Assembly (NCBI GenBank): GCA_946480525.1
Contig: CAMLLA010000246.1
Coordinates: 1-6,441 of the forward strand
DNA from: an uncultured Asticcacaulis sp.
Lineage (GTDB): Bacteria > Pseudomonadota > Alphaproteobacteria > Caulobacterales > Caulobacteraceae
DNA length: 6,441 bases
Direction of reading: 5' to 3'
Part shown: piece after piece, positions 1 to 5,578 of the stretch
Position numbering within the stretch: position 1 is the first letter of the stretch
How the letters are laid out: every line of letters begins with the position of its first letter
The notes under the pieces: generated by a model
What the model saw: only the letters and a program-made list of their open reading frames with translations
What the model was told of the DNA's origin: nothing
Databases searched by the model: none
Program-made: the position numbers and the translations under genes

Positions 1-1
1 G

Positions 2-61
2 GCCCAGGAAAGACTGGCCCAGGAAAGACTGGCCCAGGAAAGACTGGCCCAGGAACAACTG
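2..61 (+). repeat. Perfect 15-bp tandem repeat encoding AQERL
   Basis: Four consecutive 15-bp units start at 2, 17, 32 and 47. The first three are identical (gcccaggaaagactg) and the fourth differs at two bases (AQEQL). The array begins at the window edge and probably continues upstream. The units are in frame with the membrane protein, so copy-number change keeps the frame. All three identical units use AGA for Arg, unlike the CGN codons used for most Arg nearby, which suggests recent duplication of one unit. Confidence 0.95.
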
Positions 62-1339
62 GCGCGTGAGCAGCAGGAAGCCGCTCTGCGTGAGACCGCG
101 CGCCTCGAAGCCATGCGCCTCGAAGCCGAGCGCGTCGAGCGTGAACGTGCCGAGGCTGCGCGCCTGGAACAGGAACGGCTCGAACAGGCCCGTATTGAAG
201 AGGAACGCCTGGAACGGGAACGTGCGGAAGCCGCCCGTCTTGAGCAGGCCCGTCTTGAGCAAGCCCATCTTGAGCAAGCCCGTCTTGAGCAAGAACGCCT
301 TGAACGGGAACAGGCTGAAAAGGAACGTGCGGAACGTGAGCGGGTCGAAAAGGAACGTGCCGAACGCGCGCGCGCTGAAGCCGAGGCCGCACAGGCACGA
401 GCCGCCTCGCCGGTGACGGCTGCCGCCGAGCCTTCGGCAGAGGAGGCCGAAAAGGCGCGCAAGGCCGAGGCCGCCGCCGCGCTGATGCGGCTTTATTCGC
501 CTTATGGCTCGGGCGGCCTGGGGCGTCCTCTGACTCCGGCGCAACCGCAAAAGCCCGCGCCTCAGCCTCAAGCGCCGCCTCAGGCTCAGCCGCAGCCTGC
601 GCCGCAACTGGTCACACCGGCGCCGCAGCCCGAATCCAGGCCGGATGCACGACCCGCAAGTGTCGAAACGCCGAGCGCCGCCGAGCCCGAGCCCGACGAC
701 GAGCCTCTTCCTGCCGTCGTCAGTTTCGCACTCAAGCCCGCGCCGTCGGCGTCCAACATGCCGCCGCCGCAGATTACGGCGCTCAATCCTTATGCCAGGC
801 CGATCCCCAAGGATGACGCCGTCGTTGAAGTTCCGCGCCCCAAGGCCGTGGATCTGTCGAGCGCCCCGGCAGCGCCGGCCGGCGATAGCCTGAACTGGCG
901 GGAACAGCTTCAGCGGCCGCTGCCCCCGGGCTACCAGGCGTCACAGCCCACGCCGGCGCAGCCCGCTCCCGTGCAACCCGTACAGGCGGCGCAGTACGCC
1001 GATGCGTTCGAAGATACATTCGGTGCCGACAGCGACTGGACCAATGGCGACGGCCGCGTTGCCCTGACGGTCGACGAGGCGGGCGATGACGGTGCGTCGT
1101 GGTGGAAAATGATCCGCTCGACCTTTTGGTGGATATTGTTCAGCGCGCTGGGCCTGGCCTGCCTCGGCTTTGCGGCGGCGACCTATTACCGCGCGCGCTT
1201 CGATCCCAATGTCGCCCGCATGCTGGGCGGCGAAGCGGACCTGACCCTCATTTCCATTCTCTCCGCCGCCGGAGGCATCCTGTTCGTCTGCATATCGGTC
1301 TGGCTGATCATGAAGCGCCTCGGGGGGCTAAAAGACTAA
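2..1339 (+). CDS. Hypothetical membrane protein with charged helical repeats, Pro-rich linker and two C-terminal TM helices (5' partial)
   Basis: I do not recognise a family. The frame is open from base 2 to the TAA at 1337-1339 (about 445 residues) and enters from outside the window. The first ATG, at 113, lies inside the repeat region and is unlikely to be the start. Order of parts: a Glu/Arg/Ala/Leu/Gln-rich region (bases 2 to about 410) of five-residue units such as AQERL and LEQAR; a short Ala/Glu/Lys stretch; a Pro/Ala/Gln-rich, probably disordered linker (about 530-990); an acidic segment; then two hydrophobic helices (about 1120-1186 and 1243-1308) joined by a short loop and ending in a Lys/Arg-containing tail. 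The five-residue period does not match a heptad coiled coil and suggests a long, salt-bridged single helix. With both helices at the C-terminus, the large N-terminal part is probably cytoplasmic, which is inference. TolA-like or scaffold roles are possible but unsupported. A strong terminator follows. Confidence 0.85.
   Translation, partial: AQERLAQERLAQERLAQEQLAREQQEAALRETARLEAMRLEAERVERERAEAARLEQERLEQARIEEERLERERAEAARLEQARLEQAHLEQARLEQERLEREQAEKERAERERVEKERAERARAEAEAAQARAASPVTAAAEPSAEEAEKARKAEAAAALMRLYSPYGSGGLGRPLTPAQPQKPAPQPQAPPQAQPQPAPQLVTPAPQPESRPDARPASVETPSAAEPEPDDEPLPAVVSFALKPAPSASNMPPPQITALNPYARPIPKDDAVVEVPRPKAVDLSSAPAAPAGDSLNWREQLQRPLPPGYQASQPTPAQPAPVQPVQAAQYADAFEDTFGADSDWTNGDGRVALTVDEAGDDGASWWKMIRSTFWWILFSALGLACLGFAAATYYRARFDPNVARMLGGEADLTLISILSAAGGILFVCISVWLIMKRLGGLKD
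239..313 (+). repeat. Degenerate 15-bp tandem repeat encoding [15 protein letters not shown]
   Basis: Units starting at 239, 254, 269, 284 and 299 follow cttgagcaRgcccRt or close variants and encode [20 protein letters not shown] and LEREQ. Similar units with different codons lie upstream, in 113-238. This is an older, diverged counterpart of the array at 2-61, within the same helical region. Confidence 0.85.
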
Positions 1340-1358
1340 GCCTCTTCACCATGAAGCG

Positions 1359-1387
1359 AAAAAGGAGGGCGGCGCCCTCCTTTTTTT
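1359..1387. terminator. Bidirectional rho-independent terminator
   Basis: A 12-bp perfect stem (1359-1370 with 1374-1385) has a GGC loop. Its GC-rich core is ggagggc/gccctcc, flanked by A-tracts and T-tracts. On the + strand it ends in seven T (1381-1387); read on the - strand it ends in five T. It sits between the stop of the + strand membrane protein (1339) and the stop of the - strand patatin gene (1400), so it can serve both convergent transcripts. Confidence 0.93.
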
Positions 1388-1399
1388 ATGCCCGAAAGT

Positions 1400-3301
1400 T
1401 TATCCGTCGTTGGCCTTGTCGACTTTCGGCAGCGGCTGGCGGTCGGCTTTCGACGCCGGCTTGACGGTTTTTTGCCGCTCCGGAGGCCGTTCGGGAACCT
1501 GCTGGGCGGTCTGGGCGAAGGTGTCATCCGGGGTGAAGGCCGGGATATTGGGCTGGATACTGCGCCCGGTCTTGCGCAATGTGGTCACCGGGCAGTCGAG
1601 TTGCGCCAGGGCGTGGACCGTCGTCTGGTAGCCGTTCTCGACCGCCTTGTCGTAAGCCTTCCAGTCGCGGATTTCGACGCCTTCCGGTTCAGGGATAATC
1701 AGGAGATCGGTGGCAGCGCGCGACTGCGCCAGGTCGGCGGCCGTCGTTATGGTCGCCGATCGCATCATGACGGACACGATTGGCGGACCGCGGCGCCAGT
1801 CGCCGCGCGCAAACCACGATGTCAGTTTCTTGGGCACGGACAGCGCTCTTGGGTCGACGCCGCGCGCCCGCGTGACATCGACTCCGATCACCGTTCCCAG
1901 GTGCGTATTGCGCATCATGGTGGCAGGGAAGGAGCGCATGACCGCACCGTCAACCAGCACTTCATTGTCCTGGACAACGGGCGGAAGTACGCCCGGCAGC
2001 GAGATCGAGGCCCGCAGGGCGTCGCGCAGACGCCCGGTCTTGTGCACTTTCAGCGTACCTGACGTCAGGTTGGACGACAGGCAGAAATAGGGCAGGGGCA
2101 TGTCCTCGATCATGATCTCGCCGAAGTGCTTTTCCAGCCGCTCGTCGACCTTCTTGCCCGAGGTCATGGCGATGAACGGGAAGGCGATGTCGTCGAGCGG
2201 TGACGAGTCGACAAAGGCGTCGCGCATGCGGCGTTCGATCTCGTCGTCGTCCCATTGCATGGCCAGGCAGGCGGACAGGATGGCGCCCATGGACGATCCG
2301 CAGACGAAATCGACGGGAATGTGGGCTTCGCGCAGGGCCTGGATGGCGCCGATCTGAGCGAAGGCGCGGGCTCCGCCGCCGGAAAAGACGACGCCGATAC
2401 TGTGGCCGGTGATGATGCGCGCCAGCCGGGAAATATCCGCCACGTCATGCGGATGGGCATGGAACCAGCGATTGGGCTTTATGGCGTCGAGCCAGGCTTT
2501 GGTACGGCCAGGTGTATGTGCCTTGGCGATGCCTTCCGGATACAGCATGAGCAGATCAGGGGCGCGGTGAAGCATCGACTTCTCGCCCTCGGTCTGCCAC
2601 AGGTCCGGCCTGGTTTCGGCGTCGGCGACCAGAAATACGTGGTCGACCTGTCGCGCGCTCAGCAGGCGCCAGTGGCTTTCGTGCTTCTCAGCGACGTGCA
2701 GGACGAAATCGTTTTCCGCTTCGATCCGCGAAAAGGCTTCCGGGGTTGTACCGTGAAAGCCCCTGTCGAGAACCGTCACCTTGTAGCCCAGGGCGCGGAC
2801 CTGGGTCGCCACGCGCTCGACCATCGGATGGATGCTGGCTTCGCACAGGCTGAAAAAGGCGAAGACGTTGGGCGTGACATTGGGAAGGGTGCGCCGCGCG
2901 CGGTCGATGATCTTGCGTGACAGGGCCAGAAGCAGGTCAGGGTGCGAATCGATGGCCTTGAGGAAGTCTTCGCGCGGCATGGCCAAAAGGTCCGAGTCGC
3001 GCAGCGCCATGACGCTGGAGGTATGGTAGGTTCCGGCGATCAGCGACATTTCGCCAACGGGTTCGCCGGGGCGAATGATGCCGATCAGGCTTTGCTCGTC
3101 GGCGTCTTCGTCGTGGCGAAAAACACCCAGGCGGCCGGAGCGCAGGAGATACAGGTGATCCGATTCATCGCCGGCGCTGAACAGCCGCGAGCCGCCGGGC
3201 AGGGAAATCAGGCTGGCGCCTTCGCCAAGGGATGTGCCGAACAGGCTTTCAAGCGCCTCTTGCAGCGACGATTCGGTTTTGATCTCGTTCATGCGTTTCA
3301 C
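1400..3301 (-). CDS. NTE-family patatin-like phospholipase with N-terminal cyclic-nucleotide-binding-like domain
   Basis: The protein has 633 residues and is predicted to be a serine hydrolase (lysophospholipase/esterase) of the NTE/PNPLA type. Residues about 20-138 resemble a cNMP-binding fold (PGE at 78-80, VGEMSLI at 82-88). Residues about 140-300 are the intermediate region usual in long bacterial members. The patatin domain begins near 300 with the oxyanion-hole motif SGGGARAF (307-314). It has the nucleophile elbow GSSMG (335-339, Ser337) and the catalytic Asp in DGA (451-453). A Pro/Lys/Gln-rich tail of about 50 residues looks disordered. In the cNMP phosphate-binding cassette, the usual Arg before the small-residue pair appears to be His93, so nucleotide binding is doubtful. 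I see no signal peptide or TM helix. The GTG at 3301 is chosen because AGG lies 8 nt upstream; the ATG at 3292, three residues later, is an alternative. Transcription diverges from the DUF1489 gene and ends at the shared terminator. Confidence 0.93.
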   Translation of the reverse strand: MKRMNEIKTESSLQEALESLFGTSLGEGASLISLPGGSRLFSAGDESDHLYLLRSGRLGVFRHDEDADEQSLIGIIRPGEPVGEMSLIAGTYHTSSVMALRDSDLLAMPREDFLKAIDSHPDLLLALSRKIIDRARRTLPNVTPNVFAFFSLCEASIHPMVERVATQVRALGYKVTVLDRGFHGTTPEAFSRIEAENDFVLHVAEKHESHWRLLSARQVDHVFLVADAETRPDLWQTEGEKSMLHRAPDLLMLYPEGIAKAHTPGRTKAWLDAIKPNRWFHAHPHDVADISRLARIITGHSIGVVFSGGGARAFAQIGAIQALREAHIPVDFVCGSSMGAILSACLAMQWDDDEIERRMRDAFVDSSPLDDIAFPFIAMTSGKKVDERLEKHFGEIMIEDMPLPYFCLSSNLTSGTLKVHKTGRLRDALRASISLPGVLPPVVQDNEVLVDGAVMRSFPATMMRNTHLGTVIGVDVTRARGVDPRALSVPKKLTSWFARGDWRRGPPIVSVMMRSATITTAADLAQSRAATDLLIIPEPEGVEIRDWKAYDKAVENGYQTTVHALAQLDCPVTTLRKTGRSIQPNIPAFTPDDTFAQTAQQVPERPPERQKTVKPASKADRQPLPKVDKANDG

Positions 3302-3418
3302 TAAAGCAGCCTATGCGGCGTTCGATATATAGACGATACGTTTTCATATCCGTCCGCCGCGCGTCATCCTATATAGGTTGCGCCCGAATTCGCTTCCAAA
3401 GGTTTAAGGCGGTTAACT
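3302..3418. promoter_or_regulatory. Divergent intergenic promoter region
   Basis: These 117 bp separate the start codons of the - strand patatin gene and the + strand DUF1489 gene, so both promoters should lie here. The region is more AT-rich than its surroundings. It contains TATATA-like stretches near 3325-3331 and 3370-3375, and a perfect 10-bp palindrome, cctatatagg, at 3368-3377. I could not pair any of these with a convincing -35 box at normal spacing, so individual promoters are not assigned. Confidence 0.45.
3406..3409 (+). promoter_or_regulatory. Ribosome binding site of the DUF1489 gene
   Basis: AAGG (in aaggcgg) ends 9 nt before the GTG at 3419. It supports GTG as the start, since no better in-frame ATG is present at this N-terminus. 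Confidence 0.6.
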
Positions 3419-3820
3419 GTGAGTGATATCCATATTGTCAAATTGTGTGTCGGCGCCGACAGTGTGGAGGACCTGCTGAGATGGGAACAGGCGCGGGGAG
3501 CGGTTTCCTATATCCACACCCGCAACCGGCCAACCCGCTATGAGGAACTGCTGAACGGCGGATCGCTCTATTGGGTAATCAAGGGATCTATCCTGTGCCG
3601 GCGCGAGATCGTGTCTTTCGACGCGGCCGACGACAAGGAAAATCCCCACTGGATTATCGGGCTGAATACGAAGCACATTGTCACCGAGGCTCAGCCACGC
3701 AGGCCTTTCCAGGGCTGGCGCTACCTCAAGGCGTCCGAGGCTCCGCGCGATATTTCCGAGCACGAGCAGGATATGCCTGTGGAGTTGGCCAAGGCGCTGA
3801 GGGAAGCGGGCGTGTGGTAG
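3419..3820 (+). CDS. DUF1489 family protein
   Basis: A 133-residue cytoplasmic protein that I recognise as DUF1489, a conserved alphaproteobacterial family without a known function. Family-like stretches are VKLCVG (7-12), GGSLYWVIKG (47-56) and RRPFQGWRYL (94-103). The family is normally about 130-150 residues, so this copy looks complete. Translation starts at GTG, behind AAGG at 9 nt. There is no signal peptide or TM helix. The Trp/Tyr/Arg-rich conserved blocks could suggest ligand or nucleic-acid binding, but that is speculation. The gene diverges from the patatin gene and converges with panC, its stop lying 15 bp from the panC stop without a clear terminator between them. Confidence 0.92.
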   Translation: MSDIHIVKLCVGADSVEDLLRWEQARGAVSYIHTRNRPTRYEELLNGGSLYWVIKGSILCRREIVSFDAADDKENPHWIIGLNTKHIVTEAQPRRPFQGWRYLKASEAPRDISEHEQDMPVELAKALREAGVW

Positions 3821-3835
3821 CTTTCGTGAACGGGC

Positions 3836-4735
3836 TCACACTGCGATATTGTCAATAAGGCGTGTCTTGCCGAGCCAGAGCGCAGCCAGCAGGCGCTGAG
3901 ATGTTGTCTCGGGCGTAACCTCGCCCAACGTCACCGCGTCACGCAGCGCGATATAGTCGATCTTGCCGAAGCCGGCCGCCGTCAGCTCTGACTTCGCGGC
4001 TCCGATGGCCGCCAGCTTGTCTGTGCTGGACCTGATGCGTTGCAGCGCTTCGTGAAGCTTCGGCGCGATCGCCCGCTCCTTCGGACTGAGATAGGCATTA
4101 CGTGAGGACAAGGCCAGGCCATCGTCTTCCCGTAGTGTCGGATGCCCGACAATGTCGATATCGACGTCCAGGTCGCGCACCATGGCGCGGATGACCGCCA
4201 GTTGCTGATAGTCCTTCTCGCCAAAGACGGCGACGTCGGGCCGGACCTGGTTGAACAGTTTGGACACAACGGTCGCCACGCCTGAAAAGAACTGTGGCCG
4301 GAAGTCGGTTTCAAGGCCGAGCGCCGGGCCGGCCATTTCGATCCGGCTGACGAAACCCTTCGGATAAAGGACGTCCGGCGTCGGCAGATAAACCAGGTCG
4401 CACCCGACGCTTTCCAGCAAGGCCAGATCGGCGGCCTCCTGGCGCGGATAGCGATCCAGGTCTTCGGTCGGGGCAAATTGCAGAGGGTTGACGAAGATCG
4501 ATACCGTCACCACATCGCAGAGCGACCGGGCATGACGCACCAGCGCAAGATGCCCTTCGTGCAGCGCGCCCATTGTCGGGACGAAACCGACCTTTCCGCC
4601 TGATCGCCTCAATCGTGCCACCTGTTGGCGCAATTCTGGGAGGGTGCGTGCTGTAGCGAGGGCCTGGTGCGTTTGTGAAGGCGTGTTTTTACTGAGCTGA
4701 GTGTCCGGCATCGCGGAATCCGACGTCTTAACCAT
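3836..4735 (-). CDS. panC: Pantoate--beta-alanine ligase (pantothenate synthetase)
   Basis: PanC joins pantoate and beta-alanine with ATP, through a pantoyl-adenylate, giving pantothenate for coenzyme A in the cytoplasm. From the ATG at 4735 the protein has 299 residues; the family is usually about 280. Signature parts: FVPTMGALHEGH (51-62), containing the HIGH-like nucleotide-binding motif; SIFVNPLQF (79-87); FGEKDYQQL (171-179), lining the active site; and DDGLALSSRN (204-213), with the KMSKS-like element. The catalytic core is intact. The N-terminus carries about 25 extra residues, so the ATG at 4711 (291 residues) is a real alternative; neither start has a strong Shine-Dalgarno. The frame stays open to 4900 inside the opposite lipoprotein gene, but that extension has no PanC similarity and is rejected. 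panB, often adjacent, is not in this window. Confidence 0.95.
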   Translation of the reverse strand: MVKTSDSAMPDTQLSKNTPSQTHQALATARTLPELRQQVARLRRSGGKVGFVPTMGALHEGHLALVRHARSLCDVVTVSIFVNPLQFAPTEDLDRYPRQEAADLALLESVGCDLVYLPTPDVLYPKGFVSRIEMAGPALGLETDFRPQFFSGVATVVSKLFNQVRPDVAVFGEKDYQQLAVIRAMVRDLDVDIDIVGHPTLREDDGLALSSRNAYLSPKERAIAPKLHEALQRIRSSTDKLAAIGAAKSELTAAGFGKIDYIALRDAVTLGEVTPETTSQRLLAALWLGKTRLIDNIAV

Positions 4736-4773
4736 TTTTTCTAACGCCGATTTAAAGGCGACATGGAACACTC
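4736..4773. promoter_or_regulatory. Short divergent gap between panC and the SPOR lipoprotein gene
   Basis: Only 38 bp (44 if the lipoprotein starts at the ATG) separate the two start codons. It holds an AT-rich run and a small inverted repeat, cgcc/ggcg (4745-4748 and 4757-4760), around gatttaaa. Two full promoters cannot fit without overlapping each other or reaching into the coding regions. TTAACC (4728-4733) and TTTAAA (4751-4756), 17 bp apart, are a weak + strand candidate. Confidence 0.3.
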
Positions 4774-5511
4774 GTGTGTATGACTGACCTTGTGCCCCTT
4801 CGTAAAGTGATATTTGTGTGCGCTGCACTATTGGGTGCCGCCAGCCTGACCGGCTGCGACGACCGTGCGCAGAACAAGATGTGGGCGCACATTCAGGCAA
4901 TCGAAGTCGATGCGCGCGGTCACCAGGACGAGCCGGCCGATCCGCGCAAGTTGTCGGCCAAGGATTTGTCGCTGGCTGTAAAGACCGCGAAGGACCTGAC
5001 TGTTAACGACGACGGCCTGTTTGACCGAAAGCGCGACACCAGGCTGCAGATCGATGTCGTTGATCCGCTCGACGTTCCGCGTCCGGACGGCACGCCGCTC
5101 GACGCCCGTCCGTCGGGTGTCGTTTTCGACCTCGCGGAGGTTGCCCGTCAGTTGCCCGATATTCCGGTGGCTGAAGTGGCGCGTGAAGCCGTCAAGGCCA
5201 GTGCTGTGGTCACCGCGCCTGAGGTTGCCGTCCGGGCCGCGGCGCCTGAGGTTGCTGTCAGGACGGCCGCGACCCATCGCATTCAGGTCGGATCGTTCGG
5301 CACCTTGCTGGCGGCCGAGCAGGCGTGGGAAGATCTGCGCGATGCTCACCCCGTCGCGGCGAAATTAAAGCCGTCGTACGAAAAGGTGACGACCGGTTCC
5401 GGCAAATCGATGGTGCGGCTCAAGGTCGGTCCCGTGAAAGACGATGCGCAGGCGCGCGACCTGTGCGCGGCGCTGGATGTCCGCGACAGCTGGTGCGCCC
5501 GCGCCGGGTAA
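4774..5511 (+). CDS. SPOR domain-containing lipoprotein
   Basis: A 245-residue predicted lipoprotein. Residues 10-27 are hydrophobic after a basic n-region and end in the lipobox SLTGC, with Cys28 as the acylation site. The middle, about 29-145, has no domain I recognise. An Ala/Val-rich segment (148-167) contains a duplicated APEVAVR unit. Residues about 168-243 form a SPOR domain, starting HRIQVGSFGT and carrying VRLKVGPV, with two Cys (231 and 241) in the terminal part, as often seen in alphaproteobacterial SPOR domains. SPOR domains bind glycan strands lacking stem peptides, mostly at division sites, so a periplasmic cell-wall role is likely. Asp29 follows the acylated Cys; in enterobacteria Asp at +2 means inner-membrane retention, a rule that may not hold here. 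The start is GTG 4774 (GGAA 5 nt upstream) or ATG 4780 (11 nt). The MprF-like gene follows on the same strand. Confidence 0.9.
   Translation: MCMTDLVPLRKVIFVCAALLGAASLTGCDDRAQNKMWAHIQAIEVDARGHQDEPADPRKLSAKDLSLAVKTAKDLTVNDDGLFDRKRDTRLQIDVVDPLDVPRPDGTPLDARPSGVVFDLAEVARQLPDIPVAEVAREAVKASAVVTAPEVAVRAAAPEVAVRTAATHRIQVGSFGTLLAAEQAWEDLRDAHPVAAKLKPSYEKVTTGSGKSMVRLKVGPVKDDAQARDLCAALDVRDSWCARAG
5215..5268 (+). repeat. 27-bp tandem duplication in the lipoprotein linker
   Basis: Two 27-bp units (5215-5241 and 5242-5268) encode APEVAVRAA and APEVAVRTA. They share the exact 14-mer gcgcctgaggttgc at 5215 and 5242, then diverge at a few bases. The duplication lengthens the linker just before the SPOR domain and keeps the frame. 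Confidence 0.85.
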
Positions 5512-5561
5512 CTATTCCTCCAAGGGCGCTGCCGAATCCCTTCTGTGACGATATAGTCCCC

Positions 5562-5568
5562 GGAAGGA
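5562..5568 (+). promoter_or_regulatory. Ribosome binding site of the MprF-like gene
   Basis: GGAAGGA ends 10 nt before the ATG at 5579. An in-frame TGA at 5546-5548 closes the frame upstream, and no other start codon lies between them, so this site fixes the N-terminus of the protein. Confidence 0.8.
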
Positions 5569-5578
5569 TGCCCGCACC

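Noticed and set aside
2..313. Possible CRISPR-like array
   Set aside because: The repeats are 15-bp direct tandem units without spacers, in frame within a coding region.
66..416. A 116-residue + strand open frame rich in Lys, Pro, Arg and Ser inside the repeat region
   Set aside because: It is a frame-shifted reading of the 15-bp repeats. The frame entering from base 2 is open across the whole region and leads into clear membrane helices.
1388..2062. Long + strand open frames over the patatin gene, here and at 2255-2920
   Set aside because: They are antisense shadows produced by high GC third positions. The - strand frame has intact patatin and cNMP-like motifs.
3413..3763. A - strand open frame of 116 residues opposite the DUF1489 gene
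   Set aside because: The + strand DUF1489 frame has family motifs and a ribosome binding site; the antisense frame has neither.
4736..4900. N-terminal extension of the panC frame (55 residues)
   Set aside because: It lies within the start of the lipoprotein gene, has no PanC similarity, and PanC proteins are about 280 residues long.
5522..5542. Inverted repeat aaggg/ccctt between the lipoprotein and MprF-like genes
   Set aside because: The stem is only 5 bp with an 11-nt loop and no T-run follows, so it is not a credible terminator.
5551..5557. TATAGT-like -10 element before the MprF-like gene
   Set aside because: No recognisable -35 box lies 16-18 bp upstream, so a promoter is not called.
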